A stretch of DNA of 64,000 nt from Plecoglossus altivelis (lineage: Eukaryota > Chordata > Actinopteri > Osmeriformes > Plecoglossidae): NCBI GenBank assembly GCA_036571765.1, contig BROE01000016.1, positions 7,637,861-7,701,860 of the forward strand, read 5' to 3'. The first letter of the stretch is position 1, and every line of letters begins with the position of its first letter. This document shows, in pieces, positions 11,701-23,875 of the stretch. The notes under the pieces were generated by a model that did no database searches, was not told the DNA's origin, and was given only the letters and a program-made list of their open reading frames with translations. Made by a program: the position numbers and the translations under genes.

Positions 11701-14533
11701 GTTGAAAATGTGTCATTGGCCGCTCCTCCTTAAACTAGCAGAGTTCGTTCATTATTGCCTCTGATTGACCGCAAAAAAGCAGCCTTGGCTTGCTTGGGAC
11801 TCAGCCCACTGTCAAATCACAGCGAGCTCACCCCACTATGACCACACAAAGTTTACGCGCGGAAGAGGACAATAACGATATTATTAAAAATGAGTTTAAA
11901 TGTTTCATTACACGACCTATTTGTCTTAAGTTGGTCCAGCTGCATGCGCACGGATCCGGATTCCTGTCTATAAATGACGAACACCTCGTGAGGTAGACTC
12001 ACTGAAAGCAGACACCAGTGAGAACCTCACCGTCTCTCACGGTTTCCGAAAGGCGCATTTGTCAGAAATAAATACGCACGCACTAGGCTGCTCCGGCAGA
12101 GGGGCGTAGTTCAAGCGCACGGGATGGAATAAAAGTGTAGGGCAGGGATAAGCCTAGATGTAAACAGTCTATACAGACTGTGCATTTACAGCACCAACCA
12201 CAAACTGTATCAGTCAACGATTTTCCGGTGCGCATGTTGTTGATGCATTTACGCATCCCCTTCATGTGAAAACTGATTGGCATATCCTAACATGACAACT
12301 TAAATTTGATCACTTTGAAAACTCAAAAAATGTGTTTTGAGTGGGATAGCCCAAAAAGACACGATTATGAAGAGACTTCACTGTATGAATGGTTACGAAG
12401 CAAAGGTGTAAATTCAAATGTGATTCACGAGAACTCGACATCTGAGCGGCTGTCTGCGGCGGAAAACAAGGCAGTAGAAACGCGTAACGAGCGTCTGAAG
12501 CCAAGTGAAGCCACATGTTGGCTTCAGGCAAGCTATACGCAACTCGGTTTGTGGCAAAGATTTTTAAAGGAGCAGGTAGAGTATAATGATTAAGTACTTA
12601 TCCATGCCATGTATGTCAAAGGTAAAGGTGTGGTCACCTTATTTGTTATCTGCAGTGAACACCTGCATGAAAGTCAAAAGGTCAATTGGTAAAGTGCCAA
12701 ATGGACAATAACCTTAGCTTAGCCTTCGTGCAGGCAACTATATATTTTACGTTTGGAATACAACTTCGAGCCACTATCAAGATGAGATTGGAGATTGAAG
12801 ATTGAAGGCAGAGATCTTGCATACGGATGGAAATGGATATGATTCCCACATAACAATACCAGATGAACTGTTTTCTTAGGCTATGCCATACAAATCAACA
12901 TGATAAAACGACTTCTGTGATGATAAAAAGGCTGCAATTATCTACAGTTTGCAATGTTCCATTGAATGGCAATTATTTTGAGATGTCAAAGATTATACTT
13001 TTTTCCACATATCCTACTGACAGCTGGGTATTTTCTTAAATTCTATTCTCGTTTTAACAAGGCATCAAAGAGCTCTCAACAAAAGCGGAAAGGCCCTGGT
13101 CCTGATATAATCTTCAAAGGCGCTATTGAGCCCTGGGCAGCTAATTATTTTAGTGGTGTCAGGCTACAGTAAATATAGTCTCATTTTTATGTATTTGGAG
13201 TTTCTAGACATGAGCATGCATGGTTGGGTTTAAGAAGAGGTGAGGGGTCATCCGTTGGAAATGGTGTTAAATACTTTGCCACCGCAGCCAAGACTTAGGA
13301 CATGTGGCAGCCAAGGTCAGAATGTTGACAAATAGAGGTCCAGTATCTTTTTCCAATGGGCAAACACATACATTTCAGTATGAACTATACTACCATAATA
13401 GTAATCCACCCTAGTGAGTAGTTATTAAGTAGTAACTACACCATAGGCAGTTACTTTGTACAGATTTGCAGGTCTGCATTACTGGCTTTGGAATAGCACT
13501 TGTAGACTTTTCAGAGGAAGTGATAAGAGGGTCGAGGAAATGGGGGGGAAGGCTACATTCTGTGCTATAATGAGGGGCAGAATAATCCTTAACTCTGAAA
13601 TACCAGAGTCCAGCAGAAGGGTTTGTTGCGGGAAACACCATAGACGACTGCTTCCTGTACAGTAGACCAAACAGCAGTGAAACGTCCGCTATAAGATTCT
13701 AACACTGAAATCTACTATCATTGTACATGTCATTAAAAAGTACTATGTAAATGCATTATTAACAAGACACTAATAACCAAAGCATACCCTGTTTTTCCTG
13801 ACATGAAATGAGATCTTAACCGCTGTCTGATAGTGGAATAAAACGATGTTTCCAAAAGCTTTTGCGCGGTACGCTGAACTCCACTCAGAAATGATTATCC
13901 GGTGATACACCTCCCAGAGAGGATGAATGAAATAAATGACGTATAATTCAATTGTGTCATGAAAACGAATATCATGCTTAGGACACTAACGACATTAGGA
14001 CCACTGTGCTAAACTATCATCGGATGGATGGAAATCACTTTAAGGGAGTTCATTCAGAACACTGGGATAAGGTCTCCATTTCAAACCCTGACGGAACAAC
14101 TCACAGGCCTAGAAAGTTTGGGGGAAGGCATGACAATATGATAAACACACAATAATCGTTGAACACTTCATGAAAATGCCTGAAATAATGACACTAGACA
14201 AGAGTAGCAACATTAGGGTAGGGACTCTGGGTTCCTGGTATATAGGCATCTTTTTAATTGTATTATTGTACTGATGACCACAAATAAAATACTCCTAAAA
14301 AGTAGCAATCAAAAAAAGTGCATCTGCAGTCCAGTATATCCACTTACTTCACCCATTGATTAAGCATGGTCGGCATTGCCAATGTTCATCTGAGTGATTG
14401 AATCTGGATCCCCGAGGTGAGAGTATTTACTGGAACACCAGATCTCACTTGACCACATGGGACAAGCTGGGAACAGCCCCCTACCCACTGCTTTCAGTGT
14501 CTTAGTCTCTGGAGGAGAGAGGATGGGGGGTTC
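11701..14533. other. prss12 5' flank / chchd1 3' flank, no gene seen
   Basis: About 2.8 kb between the prss12 start and the chchd1 stop. It must hold the prss12 promoter. A reverse CCAAT lies at 11715-11719, only about 15 bp before the ATG, so it is probably not a promoter element. Open frames such as 12306-12593 (+) show no family motif. Confidence 0.6.
14253..14258 (-). terminator. possible chchd1 poly(A) signal ATTAAA
   Basis: TTTAAT on the plus strand reads ATTAAA on the minus strand, about 276 bp past the chchd1 stop. It is the first plausible signal I found downstream. Confidence 0.35.
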
Positions 14534-14647
14534 TTAGACTTCAATGTCTCTGTTGGGGTGCCTCTTCAGGAGAGTGGTGGTCAGTTTAGGGGGGAGCCGT
14601 CCGGATGAGCCTACTGTCTTCTGATCCGTTTTTGTTCTCATCGCAAC
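14534..14647 (-). CDS. chchd1: chchd1 exon 3 (C-terminus)
   Basis: 114 nt ending DIEV-stop (TAA at 14536-14534). Acceptor CCCCTAG. The GRLPPKL...LLKRHPN stretch parallels the C-terminus of mammalian CHCHD1. Confidence 0.88.
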   Translation of the reverse strand, partial: VAMRTKTDQKTVGSSGRLPPKLTTTLLKRHPNRDIEV

Positions 14648-16156
14648 CTAGGGGTACAAAGTTGAAAAGAAATACAGCTGAAATGAAGGTTATCTTGAAG
14701 AAAGACGTGGCTATTTTGAGCAACAACATTAAGGAGAAAGGCGGTCAAGGTGGAAGAGAAGCTCTAAAGTGCTGCAGCTGTGAAAATGTCCAAACTACCC
14801 TGCAGTGTGAGCATGTGGTAGGCAGCAGTGCTCTGGAGGAAAGGAAATTAGCTTAAAAACAAGATGACCTCAGCGGATGCTGTAGCCACAGCAAAGAGTG
14901 GAAAAAACGAAGAGACAAGCAAAACAGGACGGAAGACCCTGAAGGACACGACTTGAGAAGAGAGTTTGTGTTAGGACCGCTCCCTCCAAAACGACGGGAA
15001 GAATGTTACCAAGGCTGTCTAATGACCTTTTCCCTTGTCTGCTCGCAAGAAAATGTTTAATGAAGGTTGTAGGTTTACTGACCCAGTTGCAAACAACAGG
15101 GTTGGGGGAGGAACGGATGGACTGGAAGCCTAAGGCATGGACTTTACGGAAGGTGGGTGTTGTTATGGGAACATACCTGGGCTTTCTCCACACACTTGAA
15201 GAAAGCTTGCGTTTCATTTGGGCAGAGGGCGTCCACAAAGTTGTTCTGTTTCCAACAGGCCATCATGACAGACATTTCCGTGACACATGTGGCCTCTGTT
15301 AAGTCAAGTCCATTTATTTATAAGGCATGTTTACGATCAACTAATACAACAAAGTGTTGTACAAAGTGTTGTACAAAGTGTTGTACAAAGTTGCGCACCA
15401 ATCAACTGAGACATGCAACAATGTATAAAAGACATACAACAAACAGGACAGTTCAGAAAAAAGTAAACTGATAAACCTAAACTGATCCAAACACTATAGA
15501 ATAAAAATCTTTGAAGACGACACTTAAATGTTTCAATGGTGGCACATGATCTGCCAATTATGGGCAGTTTGTTCCAGTCTAGGGGCCACGATAACCCGTT
15601 GTTTACAAGCGAGGCAAAACATTTATATGATCAGGTTATCTGTAGAGAAACGCCCGTTAAAAATATATATTGAGTGGGATTACTCTAACGAGCGATTTTA
15701 AAAGACTCGCAATCCTAGCCTTGTATAACAGTCTTCGATTATTTTGGGTTATTTCCTTTCAAGTGGTTGCGACAGTAAAATGTAGCATTTTAATAGGTCT
15801 CAACGAATGGTTATTTTCTATAGCAGCAAGAGTAAGGGTCTCACATAAATTGGTGGTTTAACGTGGATAGTAAAACAATAAGGCATTTCAAAGACCATGT
15901 TACGTATAGCCTAGTACTGCTAGAGCTAGCCTAGCTATCCAGAACAGATGCGATTTTGAATATACAACATAATGTGTCAACTTAAACAAATTTCATATAT
16001 AAAATGAAATACCTTACCTCCTTTTTTGAGTTTCCGATTAGCAACCTCATCTTTCAGAACAAGCGGCTTGTTAGGTTTCAGTACAGGCTTTTTCTGATGT
16101 CTACTTAACATCCGACTGACCTTCTGTTGAAACGCGGTCGCTCCTTGCATAGACAT
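14534..16156 (-). CDS. chchd1: CHCHD1 / mitochondrial ribosomal protein mS37
   Basis: Component of the mitochondrial small ribosomal subunit, imported and oxidatively folded through its twin CX9C motif. Joined exons: 16156-16018, 15295-15177, 14647-14534, for 123 aa (human about 118). Residues 24-34 read PVLKPNKPLVL, diagnostic of the family. The first CX9C is Cys50-Cys60 (CVTEMSVMMAC) and the second Cys71-Cys81 (CPNETQAFFKC). The C-terminus reads GRLPPKLTTTLLKRHPN. Exon joins are phase-consistent: GEATC spans the first junction. The start is the ATG at 16156 (MSMQG); the frame is open slightly further upstream but only from a TTG. It is transcribed on the same strand as prss12. Confidence 0.94.
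14648..15176 (-). other. chchd1 intron 2
   Basis: 529 bp. The long open frames here are reverse-frame readings without family motifs. Confidence 0.7.
15177..15295 (-). CDS. chchd1: chchd1 exon 2 (CHCH domain)
   Basis: 119 nt holding all four CX9C cysteines. Acceptor TTAACAG, donor GTATGT. Confidence 0.95.
15300..15620. repeat. probable teleost interspersed-repeat remnant with 12-bp tandem core
   Basis: It lies in chchd1 intron 1, starting just 5 bp from the exon 2 acceptor. The text (AAGTCAAGTCCATTTATTTA, then ACAAAGTGTTGTACAAAG units at about 15347-15388, then GGCAGTTTGTTCCAGTCTAG near 15565) resembles a repeat family widespread in fish genomes. I cannot name the family. Confidence 0.45.
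16018..16156 (-). CDS. chchd1: chchd1 exon 1
   Basis: Encodes MSMQGATAF through RKLKKG plus one base. Basic, arginine/lysine-rich N-terminus typical of mS37. Donor GTAAGG. Confidence 0.92.
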
Positions 16157-16309
16157 TTCAACGCCTTCTATGACAAACAACTACAGAAATCTTGGACCTC
16201 GTGAAGCACAAGCTTTTTTTGTTATAAAACCCAAAGTAAGCGTAAATACCCGTAGTTATATCAACCGTTTAGACATTTAAAACAGTACCTCAAAACACAC
16301 CGACGGGGA

Positions 16310-16319
16310 CCGCCATCTT
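16310..16319 (-). promoter_or_regulatory. YY1-type motif at chchd1 promoter
   Basis: The minus strand reads AAGATGGCGG about 154 bp before the chchd1 ATG, a close match to the YY1 site common at start regions of mitochondrial and ribosomal genes. Its internal ATG would open a short upstream frame if transcribed. Confidence 0.5.
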
Positions 16320-19300
16320 TGACTAAAACGGTGGAACTGGTATTTACGTCTGTTTGCGACACTAATGTAAAACGTTTGTAGTTGTCTGTCTTTGCTACAG
16401 TTTCACAGGAAACATTTTTATGTTTTTAAATATATGAATAGTTAATGAGTGAGTGACACTTGTTTTGAACAAGATCTTGTTTAAAATTTTTAAAACTAAA
16501 GATACACATTTTAAAATGAAAAAGAAAAGTACAAAAAGTACAAAAATCCAAATGGTGGCATACATTTTTCCATGCCAGTATGACATCAATGTAGGGCATG
16601 TCATAACACTGGCCTCTTTTTCAAGTCACAAAGATACAAAATAAGCAGATAACAGTGGTGATATGTAAGATTTCACCCCTCAACTCAGTTTACCCACTGA
16701 CAAAGAAAACAACGTGAGCAATAATTAACAGGGGGCCTTCGCAATCTTTCTTAAGCAGGACAAATAAATCACACACTTAAATAAATACATGAATCCAATT
16801 TAAACGTGTCTTTCCGGGCATTCATAACACATAAATGCCCAAGTTGGCCAACCATAGAACTGCTTCCCTCCACACCAGTTCAAGGAAAATTACATCACAA
16901 CTGTTGGGAGTACGATTTTCCAGCCATACTTGGCCTTGGTAGAATCAGCTTGGTGGAACATTTTCTTCCCATTCGTTGTATTGCACTGTCTACTGTCATG
17001 CCTGGCAACCAAAGTGGCTATGTAAACTGACATGTTGGACCCTTGGGGAACAACTTCCAAACAAGTCTGGGCTTTAAGTGCGTGCTTATTTGAATAATTT
17101 CATCTCCTTTATTTTCTTTGGTAAAGCTGTAGCAGTGATGTTTACACTTGTCCCTCCTCCTCAAGTTTCCATAAGGGTAATATTTCAGCAGATGGGCTCC
17201 TGGAGCGAAACACACTGGCACATTCCACTGAAGCCTAGTGTCATCTGTCTCTGCATGCTCGTACCTGGAGGAGATGCACACAGGACCTGCAGACACATAG
17301 CCTGATGTACGGCCAGATTTGCACTCATTGTTACATTCTTATACACACTTAAAAAAGTGTTTAACTTGTGGCCATTTTAGAAGATCTGGTGATTAGTTTT
17401 ACAAATAAACTCCTCCAAGTTGGTCCTATGGAGTTACAAAACTAGGCAGAATTGGTCATTGACATCCTGGTGCTACAGTGTTTGTTAAACAAATCTAAAA
17501 CAATATGACTTGATGATTTGGCAGAACATAAAAGAGGATTTGGATCATAATGTGAAGGGGGCAGCTGATGGCATGGACACCACTGTGGGGATAAAATGAT
17601 CCTGGCTGAACTTTGATCTCTGAACCATTTACTACCCACTCTATTGCTTGACGGAGAAGCCTTAATGGCAATTACACACAACCTCAAGTGCACATTTTGC
17701 ACACAAACACACATACACTAACTATAAAGGAAAGTTATCTTTTCCAAGAAGTCTTTTCTATCGTGTCTTTATAAGGATTCCCATTGTAAATCAATCTTGA
17801 CATTTTCTGTTAGAACATCCTGTCAGATTTGTTGATGAAGCAGTTTACCCTTTTCTCATTTCCTCTTTTCGCTAACATACAATTACACTCTGGTCAGCAT
17901 GTGGGAAGTTTATTGATAAAGTCAACAATATATATGAATGAAAAGACACAAGATATATTCTGCCACTGACACGTTTCAGTATAATTATCACAATGATATT
18001 TAGATTATCCCAACTGGAACACTTTTGTTGTGGAACACGAGTGTTTTGATATGGTAAATGGGCACAAATGGTTCAAAACCGCAGCACTGGAATACTGACT
18101 TTCAAACATGAACATGTCTTTGTTGTGGTTACGGGATGACAACCAACTAAACACTCTGAACTAGATACACAAAATGAACCACAGACCAAAATAATTGAAA
18201 AAGGAGACAACAATACAAGGAAGACGTCCAAGAACCTTGTCATGTCTGTTGTTCAAAGCTTCCATCATTGCTGTCAGGCTCACTGTCTCAAGGGGCTTTT
18301 GCTGTGTTGTCAGAGCCCACTTACCCCATCCCCCCCCACCCCCCCACCCCCTTACCCCCAACCCTCTCTCTGTCTAACCAGAATAGAACCGCTCTGAACT
18401 GTCACTCACAGCACACTCTTGGGATGAGAACAGCTAAAAGAAAGCCAGCACTGGTGACTGACAAATGATTGAAGCCCTGGGGAGTCCCTCCCCCTTCCGT
18501 TAACTTGCAGTGTCACCCTGACCAGAAATTCAGTTATAGGTGAAAAAGGGGGGGGGTTTTTTGGGGGGGGGGGTAACTGTTATAGGGGAGAGGTATGTGG
18601 AGGGTCGTGGAATGATGAGCTGTGGGAATGCCCTCGCTCTAGCTTGTGTTTGTGTTTGGGCCTGTACAGCTGCAGAGGAACCCTTAACCACTCCTGCCTT
18701 GTTTGGCCTTCCGCCCAGCTGCATCTGAATCCCAGGGAGACCCTTGCTGGTGACCTATCAGTGAAGAGAGGGGCGGGTGGTGAAGTGTTGGGTGTGTTGC
18801 CAGGGTCAACCCTGCTTTCTTAGCCCCTCACCTCACCAGTACGTCAGAGCCAGAGGTTGAGTTCCCACAGACAAAGGTCTAACGAAACAAGGATGAATCA
18901 GCTGCCCTGTCCATCCACGATGGAACAAATGTGTTGCTTTCACGGATCACAGCTTCTCGTGAAAGCTTTGGACCTTAACTTGCCATTATTATTACTCCAC
19001 GTTATCAATACGGATGTAATATGCATTCAATACAAAGCAACAAATCTTTGAACATGGAAAACCAAGCAGAGATCAAGTAAATGTTTGCGTAACTTCTGAC
19101 AGATGGCCTTTGTTTTCACACCCTGAGCCAACCTCTCTGTTTCCAATGTGAGTTCAAGCCAGACAAAAGAATGAGGCTTAGCAGACCATCTTCCATCTTC
19201 AGATCGTGTTTCTCACGACTGGACAAACTACTTTAAGAGGACAGAAAAGACAATGCGCAAATTCAAATGAAACCAGTTGGAACAATGAAAAATGGACCCT

Positions 19301-19357
19301 GTCTTTTTGTGAAGGGGTTTGCATTGAAGTACACTTGTTTCCATGTATAAGGGAGCG

Positions 19358-19360
19358 AGC

Positions 19361-19431
<71 letters not shown>
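19358..19431. repeat. (GA)n microsatellite
   Basis: About 74 bp of GA repeats with few interruptions. Confidence 0.95.
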
Positions 19432-19441
<10 letters not shown>

Positions 19442-21036
19442 GGTGAGTCAGGTGCATGAGGCCTCTGTGAGTTGAGCCAGTCCTGCTATGTGTCTGGCTG
19501 TCACCAGTGGCATGTTCACCACTAATCTGATGATCCCACATCTTTATTTGCGCCCCCCTCCCCCCCACCACAGAAGAAGTATTGGCCTGCAGTTACCCCA
19601 CTGCTGAAGTTTAAATGTAGCAGCACCTTGTTCACCTGAATTATTCTTAGTTATGCTCATCCATTGATGAGGACATCATGGTGAAAAAACAACTTTTCTT
19701 GCCTTTAATACTGAAAATGGATTGGAAAACATGGCAGCGCATGAGAGCATAAATCCATTTCTCACATCTTGAGAAACGTTCATATCTTTCGAAAGCCTTT
19801 GAGCTACAGTTGAAGTGACAATGTTCAGACACGTGTGAACGCATCTGCTCTGTGAGGAGGAAGCAGGCCTGGAGTTTTATGACGAGAGATGAAATGTTCT
19901 AGTTGCCGTGACGCAGATGATCGGAAGTAGCAAGCTTGCCTAACTGACTCGTTAGCATGCGCTACATGTTGCCCACGTCTTACTTCCTGACTCAACGAAC
20001 CCTTAGTTTAGGCCATGTGAACACAAAGATCTGCCGATGAAAAATAATTATGTGATGAAGGGACAGAAGCAACGGTGATGGAAATTAAGAGGCTGTTATT
20101 AAACTACATAAATCAGGCTTTGGCTGAAGCACCTCAAGCCCCTTCTGGAGATGAAGCCATCCTAGAACAGTACGCAGTAGCGTCAAGCGTTTACAGTAGC
20201 TGGCATGAGCATAGGCCAAAGTCCTGGCACAGTAAATCCACAGTAAACTTTTAATTTAAACCTCTAAACCTCTCCAAACATAAACATTGTGTTTAGGAGC
20301 TTAGCGGCTTGATGCTCTAAAATGGTTTGAAGATCTAAAAACTGGATGTTTAGATTCTAGTGTAGAGTTATTTGTAAAGCTATCCAAGATGAAAAGCTAT
20401 CCAATGTTATATGAGAGTGTTGGGATTTGAGAGTGAGTACTCAGAGGGTTGGAGTTCTGGCTCAGAGAGCTGGGAAATAAATGAAACAGGATTTACCTTC
20501 ACTGAGCGATCAGTTCAGCTTCATATGGCAAGACAACAAACAGATGTGGTTTGTCTCTCGACTTGGCAGACAGCTCTTTTTGGAGTTTATGTGTTTTTGT
20601 GTCCAGCTCAACAGCTCTGACTAAACACACCCTGTCTGCAATCTGTCTCCCTGATCTGTCCTTTTTTCTGGTCTCACCCCTAAGGTCCCAAACCACGATA
20701 CCCCCTGTCCCCCACCCCCTCCTGTACCCAAACTACCCTGCAGCACAAACACCTCTATGCAATCTTCAATTGTATTATTCAGTCATGAATATACAGTGGA
20801 GATCTGGATTCATATAATAAAATGCACCACGGTCGGTTCCCTCCAGGGGATGATGTGGGTTGTCAGTGTTTTGGGACCTCATTAATATTTGATGAGTGTA
20901 GCCCAGGGTTGTGGGGCTGATCTCAGCTGGCACAGGGGAGGAAAACCCTGGCAAAATACACATTAAGATCAGGAGGGGGTTCTTTCACTGGTCCCCTGTG
21001 GATTTCTGTTCCAAACTCCTGCTGTCATGTGAGAGT

Positions 21037-21043
<7 letters not shown>

Positions 21044-21078
<35 letters not shown>
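21044..21078. repeat. (GA)n microsatellite
   Basis: An uninterrupted GA run of about 35 bp. Confidence 0.95.
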
Positions 21079-21080
<2 letters not shown>

Positions 21081-22758
21081 CAGGAAACTGGTAAGAACCC
21101 CACCCAGCCACAACAAGGCAATTAGTTTGCATTTTCTGTGAAAACTGTTGATTTAGAGTGGAGTCTCAAGAAAACTTCGACAGATTTTCTCAGAGCTCCC
21201 CTCCTCAGGCACTGTCCTACACTATAGTCCATGGACAATCAGTCTCATATGAAAGACAAGTGGGTTATTACATTCGCAAAGGACTTTCAGATAAATAAGC
21301 TTGAATCAGGATGACAAGCCCCCGGAGGGGTTCTGCAATGAAACACACCGAAACTCCCAAAGTCACGGACGAGTGTGAAGTACAAACAGAAATATAACCG
21401 ATTGTGTGCGTATGAAATGAAAGTCGGTGAAGAACGAAAATGAAAAAAGGAGGGGGGTACGGGTGAGAGACAGAGAGGAGAAAGACAACTTGACAGTCAC
21501 AGTGCAGACTGTCTGGACTGTGAGAAGGATGTCTGGCCGACTGAATTGATTAGCTCTGGACAAGACCATTAGCTAATGAAGACCGTCTGGGGAGGACAGC
21601 AGCGCCGCTCAGGAGAAATTACCTTCCTCCTCTTAGACGTCAACTGAGGGCTGCTTCCATCGAGTGCAGACGGCTTTGAATCCATCATCTTTTACCAACA
21701 CATGAAGTGTAGCCTGGGAAAGTATTCACAATCACAAGTGTGGACACGTTTTTTTCTTCTCCCTTTCGACGTCCATGTCAAGAAGGCCAGAAGCGTGCTG
21801 CGTGTGTGCCTGACAACCTCAGGCTGCTGTTGCATCACGATTAGGGCATTTCTTCCTTGCAGCTGAACAGTGATGTCATTCACAATTAATTATACCGTTG
21901 CCCTTAAGCTCTGGTACATTAGCGTGAATAATGTTTCTGTTATGGTCTCTGACACCAGGTTACTACTGGAATATGAATAACAGCTAACGTGTCATACGAG
22001 CCCGTTCGTTTGCAAGTGCTTCGGAGAGCCGTCTCCTTGAATACCACAGAGGCTGCCCTGAACGTGCGCTACTCACGAAGCAGAGCTATTTAGAAATGTG
22101 ATTGGAATTGGATTGTCTGCTCTGTAATTAAGTTATTTGGAGCCTCAGGGGCCATAGGCACTTCCAGAACTCTCTGAGCTCGGAAAGAATGTCCCGGTGT
22201 GTTAACATTACATTTATCAGCTTATCCCACAGCCGTTTGGTCAGCTGACTTCCGAAAAGACGCGCGGAGGGCAGAAGAGCAGGTAAGGAGATTCTTCCCT
22301 CACTGCAGCCATCCCTCATACCTCCGGTGTTGCTCCACTGTGTGCTGCAGTTATGAAGAACATTTGATAAAAGAATTGCGTTCCCTACAATGCTACATAC
22401 ACAAGTGATACACCGTGTGAAATTGTGTATCTGTGTGGTAACCATCTGAACAGGGTTGGGGTTAGTAGAACTGTGGAGTCTGAGTAAAAGGTCACCTAGA
22501 AGGTAGACAACAGTTCACCGCTGTCGGTGGTCTGTTAGTAAACAGGACAAAGTAGAAATGTACTTAATAATACATACTAGCCTTTCTGTAAGTACATTTA
22601 ATAATATGGAAACACACTTTACTACCAAAATAAAGCACAGTCACATTGTCACACTTTCACAAAATAAAATGCATACTCACATTTTAGGGAATATTAATTC
22701 CTTATTGAAATGTTAAGTACATGAGATTTCAACTAGATATTTTACCAGAGGGATCGTT

Positions 22759-22773
22759 GGTGCCATCTAGTGG
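22759..22773 (-). promoter_or_regulatory. CTCF-like site
   Basis: The minus strand reads CCACTAGATGGCACC, matching the core consensus CCASYAGRKGGCRSY at 15 of 15 positions. Binding is inferred only. Confidence 0.5.
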
Positions 22774-23223
22774 TCAATTCTATATTTGACATTCACTGTC
22801 CACTTCAGACAGCTCAGGCTCCTGTGGGAGCAGGCTTCCATGGACACCTTCTTAGCATCATCCCTTCAAGGTTCACTATGTTGGAACCATCATCCACATG
22901 AGAGGGCTATAATGTATCGGCCATGTTTTTCCTTTTGGTGACAAATGAACTGTTTGGTAACCAGTTTTACAAAGACCTGAGACACCTTAGCACTCATTAG
23001 CCGCATATGATTTGTCTTACAATGACAACTGTCAGTAAAATGGTGTCTTCAGGTTATAGAAAGCTCAAAACGGTTCAATTCCTATTTTAAAGGTAAGTAT
23101 ACTTTATATTCGTCTTGTTTTTTCCTCACAGATGATGGGGCTTTTGTTTTTGTGTTACTTGCAGTCAAAGCTGTTCTTCATATGCAAATCTTTTGACACA
23201 AAGAAGGAAAATAAAAACACTAT

Positions 23224-23238
23224 TCTGCCCTCTGCTGG
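23224..23238 (-). promoter_or_regulatory. CTCF-like site
   Basis: The minus strand reads CCAGCAGAGGGCAGA, 14 of 15 to the same consensus. It lies 465 bp from the previous site in the same orientation. Confidence 0.45.
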
Positions 23239-23737
23239 TGAAAAGGTGTCATAATGGCAAACAAAGATGGCCAAAATCTGCTCCAAGAAGCTATGTGATC
23301 TCTAAGGTCAGGTGGTGGAACCATACAGTCGTTAGACGTTTACTGTGGTTGGAAACATTTATACTGGAAAAATATTTTAGATATACTCTGGCACATTCGA
23401 TTGTTTATCTCCTTTTTGGTGTTGATTGTATAGGCAATTCAGCGTATACTTTTCATGAAACTTTTCATTTAGTCCAACAGTTAAGAGTCCCACTCGCAAA
23501 ATGTTTTTTTCCTGAAAGAGAATGTTGCTCCCTCTGTCTGCATGCCTATGGAGTCTTTGACATTGCTGCACTATTGTCATATAGAGGTCAGCGTGAGAGC
23601 TGATTTGCTGAATAACATATCATGCTAAAGCTTACATATAATGCATGAGATTTCATTCCGTAATGTATTATTTAGACTATTTTGCTTCGTAGTATTCTTT
23701 TGTGCAAAAGTACACGACTCAAACATCTTCATCTTGG

Positions 23738-23834
23738 CCCTCTTTCTGTCTCTCTCACACGCAAGCTATCTCTTTCCACCTTTCTCTCCCTCTCCATCTC
23801 TATCTCTGTCTCTCACTCTCCCTTTCTCTTTCAA

Positions 23835-23871
<37 letters not shown>

Positions 23872-23875
23872 ATCA
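23738..23875. repeat. CT-rich simple repeat
   Basis: An impure CT/TC tract with a pure core at about 23840-23868. It generates long but meaningless Ser/Leu open frames. Confidence 0.9.

Noticed and set aside
12306..12593. 95-codon plus-strand frame between prss12 and chchd1
   Set aside because: No homology recognised; length is compatible with chance.
16156..16180. Longer chchd1 N-terminus (eight extra residues)
   Set aside because: The extension begins with TTG; the ATG at 16156 gives the expected family length.
23193..23603. 136-codon plus-strand frame
   Set aside because: Opens only from a TTG, has no family motif, and its start overlaps the CTCF-like/repeat-tail sequence.
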